32,894 bases of DNA from Bacteroidota bacterium (GTDB lineage: Bacteria > Bacteroidota > Bacteroidia > CAILMK01 > JACPUW01), in NCBI GenBank assembly GCA_020437725.1, contig JAGQWA010000001.1, positions 7,884 through 40,777 on the forward strand. The letters run 5' to 3'. The position numbers and the translations under genes are program-made. Under the pieces are notes generated by a model, which saw only the letters and a program-made list of their open reading frames with translations, had not been told where the DNA came from and searched no databases. Of this stretch, positions 9,863 through 17,139 are shown one piece after another (position 1 is the stretch's first letter; the number at the start of each line of letters is the position of its first letter).

Positions 9863-10200
9863 TGTTTAACAAGAAAACCCTAATTCTAGGCGCCAGTTCT
9901 AACCCCAATCGTTATTCTTATATGGCGGCTAATAAGTTGCAAAACCACGGACACTCTATTGTTGAAGTAGGTAGAAATAACCCCGAAATTCCTTCAGAAT
10001 CAGACATTCATACAGTTACCATGTACTTGAATAAAGTGCATCAAAAAGCATATGAAAACCAAGTTCTGGCTTTAAAACCACAAAGGGTAGTGTTTAATCC
10101 TGGGGCTGAAAATCCCGAATTTGCAAATGAGTTAGAGAAAAATGGAATTGAGGCCATAAACGCTTGCACCCTTGTAATGTTAAGCACTAATCAATACTAG
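9862..10200 (+). CDS. CoA-binding domain protein (YccU-like)
   Basis: The 112-aa single-domain protein starts at an ATG sharing one base with the receptor stop codon. It has a Rossmann start, KTLILGASSNPNRYSYMAA, then VEVGRNN, followed by RVVFNPGAENPEF and GIEAINACTLVML. This is the layout of small CoA_binding_2 proteins, which are fused to or resemble the N-domain of succinyl-CoA synthetase. The first glycine-containing turn (GASSNPNRYS) would hold the nucleotide part of CoA. It is likely cytosolic. The biochemical role of the family is not well defined. Only 2 bp separate it from the downstream flavoenzyme gene. Confidence 0.88.
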   Translation: MFNKKTLILGASSNPNRYSYMAANKLQNHGHSIVEVGRNNPEIPSESDIHTVTMYLNKVHQKAYENQVLALKPQRVVFNPGAENPEFANELEKNGIEAINACTLVMLSTNQY

Positions 10201-10202
10201 AT

Positions 10203-11147
10203 ATGAAGAATAGAATTACTGAACTCTTCGGAATTGAATACCCAATTATTCAAGCTGGAATGATTTGGTGTAGTGGCTGGGAATTGGCTTCGGCCGTTAG
10301 TAATGCTGGTGGTTTAGGCATAATTGGTTCAGGATCTATGTATCCTGATGTGCTAAAGGAGCACATTCGAAAATGCCAGGCAGCAACCACAAAGCCATTT
10401 GCCGTAAATATTCCCCTTATTTACCCTGATATTGACAAGCACGTAGAAACCATAATTGAAGAGCAAGTTCCTATTGTTTTTTCTTCTGCCGGAAACCCAA
10501 AAACTTGGACCGCCAAACTTCATGAGCACGGAATTAAAGTGGTGCATGTAGTATCAAGCGCCAAGTTTGCTCAAAAGGCAGAAGCAGCTGGAGTTGATGC
10601 CGTAGTTGCTGAGGGTTTTGAAGCTGGTGGACACAACGGGCGCGAAGAAACCACCACAATGGTGTTAATTCCTGGGGTGTGCCAAGCGGTAAATATTCCG
10701 GTTATAGCTGCAGGTGGCATTGCTAGCGGAAAAGCCATGTTAGCGGCAATGGCTCTAGGTGCAGAAGCGGTTCAAATTGGAAGCCGATTTGTGGCAAGCA
10801 AAGAATCATCAGCCCATCAAAACTTTAAACAAACAGTTATTGAAACGGGTGAGGGTGGTACGCAGCTTTCACTTAAGCAGCTTACGCCGGTAAGGTTGGT
10901 TAAAAACGCCTTTTTTAATCAAGTTGCCAAGGCCGAATTACGCGGCGCATCTAGTGATGAACTAAAGGAAATTTTAGGAAGAGCCCGCGCCAAACGCGGC
11001 ATGTTCGAAGGCGATTTAGTAGAAGGAGAACTCGAAATTGGCCAAGTTGCTGGTACCATAAATCAAGTTTTATCAGCCAAAGAAATAGTTGATGAAATTT
11101 GGGCGGAGTTTAAGCAAGAGCAAAAAAGAATTGCAGGTTTCATTTAA
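10203..11147 (+). CDS. FMN-dependent nitronate monooxygenase / FabK-like oxidoreductase
   Basis: The 314-aa TIM-barrel flavoenzyme shows the full family signature: YPIIQAGMIWCSG and NAGGLGIIGSGS near the N-terminus, EGFEAGGHNG near residues 140-149 (the conserved His of the active site), and PVIAAGGIASGK plus AVQIGSRFVASKES (FMN phosphate binding). The family includes nitronate monooxygenases (2-nitropropane dioxygenase type) and enoyl-ACP reductase II, and sequence alone does not separate them safely. It is cytosolic. It is the last gene of the receptor operon, and its stop overlaps by 4 bp with the convergent FtsX-like permease gene. Length and motifs are complete. Confidence 0.88.
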   Translation: MKNRITELFGIEYPIIQAGMIWCSGWELASAVSNAGGLGIIGSGSMYPDVLKEHIRKCQAATTKPFAVNIPLIYPDIDKHVETIIEEQVPIVFSSAGNPKTWTAKLHEHGIKVVHVVSSAKFAQKAEAAGVDAVVAEGFEAGGHNGREETTTMVLIPGVCQAVNIPVIAAGGIASGKAMLAAMALGAEAVQIGSRFVASKESSAHQNFKQTVIETGEGGTQLSLKQLTPVRLVKNAFFNQVAKAELRGASSDELKEILGRARAKRGMFEGDLVEGELEIGQVAGTINQVLSAKEIVDEIWAEFKQEQKRIAGFI

Positions 11148-12349
11148 ACCGAAAGCCTCTTTATTCTCACTTTAATTAAGAGCACAACCAATGCGCAAAT
11201 AAGCAACACCAATGCGCCAAATACTAAAAGTAATTGCAATTGGAAACCAGCTGAATTAAAAGGAACCAATTGGGCTGAGTTTTTAACGATCATGCCAGCC
11301 ACTACCGCACCAATGGGTAGGCTAATAAATGCAGCCATCAATAGTTTTATGGCTGCAATTTTTTGGAAAGGAAGTGCAATTTTTCCAACCCCATAGCCCA
11401 AAAAGAAGAGTTGCATTATTTCGGTTTTACTGCTGGCAATGCTTAAGTAAACCACTAAAAGCAAAATAATAATGCTAAGCGCACAAACAATTATTCCGTT
11501 TAGCCAAACATAAAAACTGCTGTAGTTAATCAAATTGGTAAGGGCTGCCTTGGCGCCATCGCTCTTTGAGATTTCGTATTGGTTTTCTTCAAAAAATGAA
11601 CCTATATCACTGCTCAAAGGGTTTTTGAGTTTTAAGAGAAGCTGCTCTGGTAGTTCGCTTTTTGAAACGCTGCCTAGTGTTTCATTTCCCCAATTTACGA
11701 ATGATTCAGGGGTAAGAAGTGTGTTTATTCTATCAGAAAAACCCACCACCTTGCCTTGTAGTTTGTGCGAGCCTTTTGGCCCCTTAACTTCCAGATTAAA
11801 CACAAAAAGCTTAATCATACCTTCGGTAACCTGCGGCATGCCTTGGCTTTGGGCAAAGCCAAAATTGTAGAGGTCTAAATAGGAGCGAGGAATAATAGCC
11901 GGCACGTATTTATCGCCTTCTTTCCACTTAAAGTTGGTTGTGTCAACATCTAAAAAAGCATTGGGCAGCGATTCTAAAAACAGTAAAGTTCTAAAGTCTT
12001 GGTGCCCCATTCCCTTGGGTGGCTCAATAACAATTCTGAAAAGAGTAGGATTAAACGCGCCCACCCGATCTACAAAATCTTGGTTTTGTATGTTCTTTAT
12101 TTCTGCGTTGGTAAAGCCGTTGGCGTTAGGGTTGCTCATGCTGGCAACCGTATTTATGGGTTTTGTTACAGAAATATAATATTCGTGATGAACATCGTGG
12201 TGTTGGCTGTTGGCCTTGTTGTAAAGCAAATAGAAATGCGTGCTAACATAGGTTTGGCCCAAACCAAGTATAAGCACAATTATGAGCAAAACCGTTCGCC
12301 ACAGCGGGTATTGCGAACCAACCACTTTATGAACCAAATTAGATTTCAT
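11144..12349 (-). CDS. FtsX-like ABC transporter permease
   Basis: The 401-aa inner-membrane protein has one N-terminal helix (about 17-37, TVLLIIVLILGLGQTYV), a periplasmic domain of about 230 residues, and three C-terminal helices (about 285-307, 330-350 and 368-392). This 1+3 arrangement is that of FtsX/MacB/LolC-type permeases, which act mechanically on periplasmic targets rather than as classical channels. It starts at ATG 12349, overlapping the end of the ATPase gene by 11 bp, so the two are surely translated together. The upstream lipoprotein gene belongs to the same set. It is not an obvious FtsX or LolC/E orthologue, because it lacks motifs I would use to name either. Confidence 0.78.
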   Translation of the reverse strand: MKSNLVHKVVGSQYPLWRTVLLIIVLILGLGQTYVSTHFYLLYNKANSQHHDVHHEYYISVTKPINTVASMSNPNANGFTNAEIKNIQNQDFVDRVGAFNPTLFRIVIEPPKGMGHQDFRTLLFLESLPNAFLDVDTTNFKWKEGDKYVPAIIPRSYLDLYNFGFAQSQGMPQVTEGMIKLFVFNLEVKGPKGSHKLQGKVVGFSDRINTLLTPESFVNWGNETLGSVSKSELPEQLLLKLKNPLSSDIGSFFEENQYEISKSDGAKAALTNLINYSSFYVWLNGIIVCALSIIILLLVVYLSIASSKTEIMQLFFLGYGVGKIALPFQKIAAIKLLMAAFISLPIGAVVAGMIVKNSAQLVPFNSAGFQLQLLLVFGALVLLICALVVLLIKVRIKRLSV

Positions 12350-12983
12350 AAGCTTTAAATGAAGGGTGATTGGTTGAATGGTGCGTGGTTAATACAACTG
12401 ATGCGTTTTGCTTTTCAGCTTCGTTTAAGATTAATGTTAAAGAAGCCGAGGTTGAATCATTATCTAAATGACTAAAAGGCTCATCGAGCAATAGAAATGC
12501 AAATGGTTGGCATAGTGCCCTTATAATGGCCGCACGTTGCCTTTGCCCAAACGAAGCGGTACTGGCTTTTTGGTGTAAAACAGAATTTATACCGAGCTGT
12601 TCTGCCATTTCGGCAATTTCCTGTTCAGTTTTATGCTTTGTTAATGCGTTTTTAAGCTCAATATTTTCTTTAAGCGTAAGGTTTTGAAACAAGCCCAAAC
12701 CTTGTGGTACACAACTTAGTACAGACGATCTTAATGATGAAAGTTGCTGATGATTAGCCGTTTTGAGCGAAATGCCGCCAATGGTAATATCTCCTGAATA
12801 GGATTTTAACGCTCCAAAAAGACAATTAATTAAGGTTGATTTTCCTTTGCCCGATAGCGCTTGAAACTGGAAATGCGATCCAGAATCAATTTCAAAGGAT
12901 TGATTCCAAACGCCAGAATTAAGCACATATTTTTCTGGTAAATAGGAAGGAACTACGTTTTGTAACTTCAGTTTTTGTGGCAA
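12339..12983 (-). CDS. ABC transporter ATP-binding protein with divergent P-loop and signature
   Basis: The 214-aa ATPase starts at a TTG (12983), 9 bp after the lipoprotein stop; no better in-frame ATG exists. The Walker A region reads ALSGKGKSTL, with Ala replacing the usual first Gly. The Q-loop is in CVPQGLGLFQNLT, the signature is ASFGQRQRAA instead of LSGGQ, Walker B with the catalytic Glu is FLLLDEPFSHLD, and the H-loop is in VVLTTHHS. It therefore keeps the Lys/Ser/Thr of the P-loop, the Walker B Asp-Glu and the switch His, and is probably active. It belongs near the LolD/FtsE/MacB ATPases and pairs with the FtsX-like permease it overlaps by 11 bp. Confidence 0.87.
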   Translation of the reverse strand: MPQKLKLQNVVPSYLPEKYVLNSGVWNQSFEIDSGSHFQFQALSGKGKSTLINCLFGALKSYSGDITIGGISLKTANHQQLSSLRSSVLSCVPQGLGLFQNLTLKENIELKNALTKHKTEQEIAEMAEQLGINSVLHQKASTASFGQRQRAAIIRALCQPFAFLLLDEPFSHLDNDSTSASLTLILNEAEKQNASVVLTTHHSTNHPSFKAYEI

Positions 12984-12992
12984 GAAAACCCG

Positions 12993-15176
12993 TTATTTAG
13001 TAAGTATTGGCCAACTAAAGAACGGATCTATTGTTTCGAAATTGCTGTCGAAAGCCTTTAACAAATCAGCCAAAACATTGCCAGCAGACTCGCCTGGAGT
13101 CATTTTTAAAACCAATTTTGATGTAAGACCAGAGCCGGTCATTTCAATTGCTTCAAACCTTTCTAGCATGGCCAAGTAAGCATCAGCCATTTGGCCTGCG
13201 TGGTTTTTAAGCTGTTCGGTTTCTTCTTTTACTTTCTTTTTTTCTACTTCAACTATTTTATTTGAAGCAACCGAATCGGCCTTTGTTTCCCAGGCCAAAG
13301 TATCTGTAACCCGCTTAGAACGTGCATTAAGGCTGTCAATGAGCACTTTACTTATTCTTTTTGCCATTACTTCTTTCATATCTGCTCGCGCTTTTTGGCT
13401 AAAGTCGCCAACATGCAAAGAAGAGCTCATAAAAGCATTGCCTTGTTGCAGGGCCGTGGCAGCAGAATTGGCAGAGAAATTTTCTTTTACTCCACCATTT
13501 TTAACTGATTTAACTACTTCAGGATCAGTTGAAAGCACCACAACTTTTTCGTTCATATTGGCATAAACAGGTTGGCGGGTATCTGGAAGCCTAAACATTG
13601 GCACCTCGTAGTAACCCAAGCTATCGCTCTTTGGCGTTTTAAGCACTGATTCTATCATTTTTCTCATCCATTCGCCATCTTTAAAGCCAGCTACCAAATG
13701 CACATGGTTAAAGAACGAGTCGTATTTGGTGGTTTCGGTTGTAGTTATCATTCCACCTTTAAATGTTTTTTCGCCAGTTGCTTCAGAAACAATGGTGTCT
13801 TTAAAGTCGCTCCAAACAGTTTTTGGGTATTTTTTCTCTATTTCTTTTTCGTCTCTGCCACTAAAAGAGAATAAAACATCACCTGCAAAGGCGTTGGTAA
13901 CAACCGAGAAATTGGTGTCGTTTTTTTCTTTGAACCCAGCGTAAAAAGCTGAGTCGAAAGGCATCATGCCTGCAAATTGCTCCATGGCATAATTCGCAAT
14001 TCCAGGAAGGTTAACCGCAATTCCGGCATTGGCAATAGATTCTTTAGGAATATAGTTGAAAAGCTCTGGGTTTATTTTAGAATTAAGCAAGCCTAATTGA
14101 TTGTAAAGATCTTGTAAACCCTGGTTAAGTACATTTTCGGTTTCTATGGTTATATCATTATCGTTAAGGTTCATGAACATTAGATTGTAGCTGCCAGTTA
14201 GGTCTAAATTTTTAGACATGTTTTTGAACATTGATGGCTGCAAATTCATGTAACTATTAAATGATAGCATGGCGCTAACGTCTTGATGTTTGGCCATTAA
14301 AGCATTGTAGTTGTCTTTGCCTTCAATAGACTTTCTGTCTTTAGAGAATAAATAGTAAAAGTCAGTTGCAATGCTATTGGCTATGGCTTCGTCTAATTTT
14401 ATTTTAAACAATCCTTTTTTAGTAACGGGAACATATCGAGGGTATTTGCCTCGGTTATCGGTATTTTCTTTTCTAAAGTAATAGGCTATTTCATTGTTCC
14501 AAACCCAAAACTTATTTTGGCCCATATCAGCCACATAAACCTCAGTTCCACGCAATTCTTTCACGGTTTTCTTAAAAACAGAATCTCTTGTTTTTTTAAC
14601 CGTATCGGTTTCAGTGTAAACAAAATATTCAACCGGAATATAGAAATCGCGTTTAATGTCTACAGAAAAGGTATCGGTTAATATGGTATCGATGCCACTA
14701 TATCCGAGCGAAATTTCTTTTAAGAATTTATTAATGTAGTTACCAAAGGTTTTTGGGTTGAGTACCTCTGCAACGGCGGCAATGGTAGTCATGTTGTATT
14801 CGTCTTTTGCTGGCGCCGACTTGAATGCGTTTGTGTCTAACTCAATATTAATTTGGTGGTTTTTGGCGTAAACAAATACGTTTTGGTTAAGACGAAGACC
14901 CGTGTTTGAAGGTCGGGCAGCCATGTCTTTAAGCACTTCGAGCGTTAAGTCTCTGCGGGTTTTTAAAGTATCGTTTATGGCCTTAATAAAACCGTAAGCT
15001 TCATTGTCAAATAAACCGCTTTTGTTCATTATGCTTTTAATGTCGATAGCTACTAGAGCATCAACATCTTCAGGAATGTACGAAGCCGTTTTTGGCTCGT
15101 GTTTGCATGATGAAAATAGTACGGCTAAAACGCCAACAAGCATTAAGAAATTCAATTTTGATTTCATAATTAACAT
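12993..15176 (-). CDS. DUF4836-type lipoprotein
   Basis: The 727-aa protein begins with a lipoprotein signal (MKSKLNFLMLVGVLAVLFSSC), the Cys being lipidated. There are two candidate starts, ATG 15176 and ATG 15167; the second gives the more compact signal, while the first has an AAGG sequence about 7 bp upstream. The opening IPEDVDALVAIDIKSIMNKSGL and the length fit the DUF4836 family of Bacteroidota lipoproteins, whose function is unknown. A charged, helical stretch lies around residues 620-670 (KADSVASNKIVEVEKKKV). There are no catalytic motifs. It is the first gene of a unit with the ABC ATPase and FtsX-like permease, which suggests that it acts with them at the envelope. Confidence 0.8.
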   Translation of the reverse strand: MLIMKSKLNFLMLVGVLAVLFSSCKHEPKTASYIPEDVDALVAIDIKSIMNKSGLFDNEAYGFIKAINDTLKTRRDLTLEVLKDMAARPSNTGLRLNQNVFVYAKNHQINIELDTNAFKSAPAKDEYNMTTIAAVAEVLNPKTFGNYINKFLKEISLGYSGIDTILTDTFSVDIKRDFYIPVEYFVYTETDTVKKTRDSVFKKTVKELRGTEVYVADMGQNKFWVWNNEIAYYFRKENTDNRGKYPRYVPVTKKGLFKIKLDEAIANSIATDFYYLFSKDRKSIEGKDNYNALMAKHQDVSAMLSFNSYMNLQPSMFKNMSKNLDLTGSYNLMFMNLNDNDITIETENVLNQGLQDLYNQLGLLNSKINPELFNYIPKESIANAGIAVNLPGIANYAMEQFAGMMPFDSAFYAGFKEKNDTNFSVVTNAFAGDVLFSFSGRDEKEIEKKYPKTVWSDFKDTIVSEATGEKTFKGGMITTTETTKYDSFFNHVHLVAGFKDGEWMRKMIESVLKTPKSDSLGYYEVPMFRLPDTRQPVYANMNEKVVVLSTDPEVVKSVKNGGVKENFSANSAATALQQGNAFMSSSLHVGDFSQKARADMKEVMAKRISKVLIDSLNARSKRVTDTLAWETKADSVASNKIVEVEKKKVKEETEQLKNHAGQMADAYLAMLERFEAIEMTGSGLTSKLVLKMTPGESAGNVLADLLKAFDSNFETIDPFFSWPILTK

Positions 15177-15306
15177 ACTGCCTTGCTTAAAGAGGGCGGC
15201 AAATTACTGAATAATGGATTATGTACAGGTTAAGAACCGAATTAGCTCCCATTTCAATATGGCCAAATCTATAATTGAGTAGATTTAGCCGCTTACTGGC
15301 TGGTTA

Positions 15307-15352
15307 GAATTTAGAATAGAATTCAGGAGGGAGTAGGAAGAATGCAGAATTT
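15307..15352 (-). repeat. Low-complexity ATTCT/TTCTCC repeat, inverted copy
   Basis: Its reverse complement contains GCATTCTTCC, CTCCCTCC and TATTCTAAATTCTA in that order. This matches closely the plus-strand stretch at 16089-16137 (GCATTCTACATTCTCCC, then TTCTAAATTCTACATTCT). The two copies flank the tRNA in opposite orientation. The composition resembles the short word-like intergenic repeats common in Bacteroidota genomes. Confidence 0.5.
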
Positions 15353-15373
15353 GATAAGGGGGTAACGTGAATT

Positions 15374-15568
15374 AGGTCTTGGCTCTCGCTCTCATTCCCG
15401 CTCTGATTTATGGTTAAGGGATAAGGTTAAAACGTTGTAGAAAGAGACATCGTCGCTCTTATTCTTTGCAATCGCTCTGAAATTGTTGGTTAACGCTAAA
15501 CGGCCGATGGGAAAGGCCAAAGCATGGTAGAAAGTGATACCATCGCTCTCACTCTCCTTCTCACTCTG
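15374..15568. repeat. Imperfect tandem repeat, period about 90 bp, CT-rich
   Basis: Three blocks start alike: TCGCTCTCATTCCCGCTCTG near 15377, TCGCTCTTATTC near 15453 and TCGCTCTCACTCTCC near 15543. Between them GTAGAAAGAGACATCGTCGC (15437-15456) and GTAGAAAGTGATACCATCGC (15527-15546) are clearly related at an offset of 90 bp. The array ends 9 bp from the 3' end of the tRNA. Confidence 0.55.
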
Positions 15569-15577
15569 TTAAAAGAG

Positions 15578-15661
15578 TGCCCAGAGCGGGATTTGAACCC
15601 GCACGTCCTAACGGACACATGACCCTCAATCATGCCTGTCTACCAATTTCAGCACCTGGGC
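15578..15661 (-). tRNA. tRNA-Leu (anticodon GAG)
   Basis: Read on the minus strand, the 84-nt sequence folds as a class II tRNA. The acceptor strands GCCCAGG and TCTGGGC pair over 7 bp (one G-T). The D-arm region is GCTGAAATTGGTAGACAGGC. The anticodon stem CATGA/TCATG encloses the loop TTGAGGG, with GAG at 15627-15625. A long variable arm follows (GTGTCCGTTAGGACGT), then a T-arm GCGGGTTCAAATCCCGC. The discriminator base is A and CCA is not encoded. The long variable arm and the anticodon both indicate leucine (CUU/CUC codons). Confidence 0.95.
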
Positions 15662-15760
15662 AAATGGGGCGCAAATATAGAATTGTGGTTGGAGTGATAA
15701 ACATTAGAGGCATTTTTCTGCAAGTTTGAAGAAAATAGAGAACTCAATAGATTTAGAACC
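15662..15760. other. Spacer upstream of the tRNA and the small ORF
   Basis: This 99-bp spacer should hold the minus-strand tRNA promoter. On the plus strand it holds TTTG at 15725-15728 followed after 19 bp by TAGATTTA (15748-15755), which differs at one base from the Bacteroidota TAnnTTTG box and sits directly before the ATG at 15761. Confidence 0.35.
15725..15755 (+). promoter_or_regulatory. Candidate Bacteroidota promoter before the small ORF
   Basis: TTTG (15725-15728), a 19-bp spacer and TAGATTTA (15748-15755; consensus TAnnTTTG, last base differs). The expected start of transcription would fall at or near the ATG at 15761, so the message would be nearly leaderless. Confidence 0.3.
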
Positions 15761-16041
15761 ATGCCTCCATTCTTAGAATACACCACACAATTTGCACTAA
15801 GCATTGGATTCTGCTTACTTTCTATTTGGCTTTTTTAAAGAGCCCAAATTGGATAAAAAACTGGATGAACACTCAACGAAAGTGGAATGGCTTTTTTACA
15901 AATGGCAAGAATCCAGGTCTTCTTCAGCTTATCGAAACGCTCCACGTAATTTTCACACGTCTGATATTAGCCAGTTGGATTGTATCAGCATTCATTTATG
16001 CGTTGCATGCTGTATTCCACTTTGAATTTCTTAAAGAATAA
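15761..16041 (+). pseudogene. Possible small two-helix membrane protein, broken by a frameshift
   Basis: An ATG at 15761 opens a 25-codon hydrophobic ORF (MPPFLEYTTQFALSIGF, then CLLSIWLF) that stops in a run of six T (15831-15836, TAA at 15836-15838). A -1 shift at that run, or one extra T, joins it to the overlapping frame ending at 16041 and gives a 93-aa product: an N-terminal helix, a basic middle (NWIKNWMNTQRKWNGFF) and a C-terminal helix (LIETLHVIFTRLILASWIV). That second frame is open from 15757 but has no ATG, only a TTG at 15826. Possible readings are a decayed gene, a sequencing error in the homopolymer, or slippage. I do not recognise the family, and the region could also be non-coding. 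Confidence 0.35.
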
Positions 16042-16140
16042 ACCCAAAGCAGCGAGAGACGTGAGAATGAGAAAGATGATAAAGCTCCGCATTCTACATT
16101 CTCCCTTCTCCCTTCTAAATTCTACATTCTATCATCTACC
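16042..16140 (+). repeat. GA/CT low-complexity intergenic repeat
   Basis: A GA-rich part (AGCGAGAGACGTGAGAATGA, 16053-16072) is followed by an ATTCT/TTCTCCC part (16089-16137). The first resembles the reverse complement of the CT-rich units at 15374-15568, and the second resembles the reverse complement of 15307-15352. No gene is supported here. Confidence 0.5.
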
Positions 16141-16143
16141 TTT

Positions 16144-16173
16144 TTTGCATTTAGTTTCATAAGCTTTTCTTTG
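16144..16173 (+). promoter_or_regulatory. Candidate promoter of the gldA operon
   Basis: TTTG (16144-16147), an 18-bp spacer and TTTCTTTG (16166-16173) fit the Bacteroidota -33/-7 pattern TTTG and TAnnTTTG with one mismatch. The predicted leader to the ATG at 16200 would be about 20 nt. Confidence 0.35.
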
Positions 16174-16199
16174 CCGTGCCTTTTTAAAACCTAGACCTT

Positions 16200-17132
16200 A
16201 TGTCTATTATAGTTGAAAATCTGAGTAAACACTACGGCACCCAAAAAGCAGTAGATAATATCTCGTTTAAAGTGGAGTCTGGCCAGATTTTGGGATTCTT
16301 GGGCCCCAATGGTGCTGGTAAAACCACCACCATGAAAATGCTCACTTGCTACATTGCGCCTTCGGGAGGAAATGCTACCGTTTATGGCAAGTCAATTAAA
16401 AATGACCAAGAAGCCGTAAAAAAGAGCATCGGTTATTTGCCTGAGCATAACCCACTCTATTTAGACATGCCAGTTATTGAGTACCTAGAGTTCTCAGCGG
16501 CTATGCAAGGTGTGCCTAAATCGCAGATTAACCAGGCAGTAAAAAACATGCTAGTAACCTGTGGGTTAGGTGCAGAAAAACACAAGAACATTGGAGAGTT
16601 GTCAAAAGGATATCGTCAACGTGTTGGGCTGGCACAAGCCATGATCCACGATCCTGATGTGCTAATTCTAGATGAGCCCACCACGGGTTTAGACCCAAAC
16701 CAGATTATTGAAATCAGGAAACTGATTAAGGAAATAGGTCAAAAAAAGACCGTTATTTTCTCTACCCATATTTTGAGCGAGGTTGAAGCCACTTGCGATA
16801 GGGTAATGATAATAAACAAGGGCCGAATTATTGAAGACAGCACGCCAGAGCTAATTCGCAAAAAGGCAACTGGTGGTGAAGTGCTTCATATTACCATAGA
16901 AGATGCACCAAATGCAGATACAGTTATTCAGCAATTGAATACAGTGGCAACTGTTCAATCTGTTACTGAAAAGAAAGAGGCATCAAATGGTTTTGTGGTA
17001 GAAAGCAAACCAGAAGAATCATCTAGAAAAGCCGTATTTAAACAATGTGTGGCCAATAATTGGACACTTACCGAAATGCGAGTTGAAGAAACCAGCTTAG
17101 AAGACATATTTAGAACCTTAACACGCAACTAA
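16200..17132 (+). CDS. gldA: Gliding-motility ABC transporter ATP-binding protein GldA
   Basis: The 310-aa ATPase shows Walker A GPNGAGKTTT (about residues 36-45), a Q-loop in GYLPEHNPLY, signature LSKGYRQRVGLAQ, Walker B VLILDEPTTGLDP and the switch His in VIFSTHILSEVE. The C-terminal 90 residues form the extra domain seen in DrrA/CcmA-type ATPases. It is followed after 7 bp by gldF and then gldG, the arrangement that supports the name GldA. In Flavobacteriia GldA, GldF and GldG form an inner-membrane ABC complex required for gliding in some species. The cargo is not established. It is the first gene of the operon, with a plausible promoter at 16144-16173. Confidence 0.93.
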   Translation: MSIIVENLSKHYGTQKAVDNISFKVESGQILGFLGPNGAGKTTTMKMLTCYIAPSGGNATVYGKSIKNDQEAVKKSIGYLPEHNPLYLDMPVIEYLEFSAAMQGVPKSQINQAVKNMLVTCGLGAEKHKNIGELSKGYRQRVGLAQAMIHDPDVLILDEPTTGLDPNQIIEIRKLIKEIGQKKTVIFSTHILSEVEATCDRVMIINKGRIIEDSTPELIRKKATGGEVLHITIEDAPNADTVIQQLNTVATVQSVTEKKEASNGFVVESKPEESSRKAVFKQCVANNWTLTEMRVEETSLEDIFRTLTRN

Positions 17133-17139
17133 CTATAAC

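Larger units (their letters stand above)
15177..15577. other. Gene-free stretch with imperfect CT/GA-rich repeats
   Basis: I find no convincing gene between the lipoprotein start and the tRNA. The stretch holds GA-rich sequence around 15307-15352 (inversely related to 16089-16137) and an imperfect repeat of about 90 bp at 15374-15568. It must also contain the promoter of the lipoprotein operon, which I could not place. Confidence 0.6.

Noticed and set aside
15804-16025. 73-aa ORF overlapping the possible small membrane protein
   Set aside because: Polar, Cys/Ser-rich and domain-less; starts at a TTG, and the two other frames give a more protein-like membrane pattern.
15177-16199. Integrated element using the tRNA as attachment site
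   Set aside because: No integrase, no transposase and no duplicate of the tRNA 3' end were found; only low-complexity repeats are visible.
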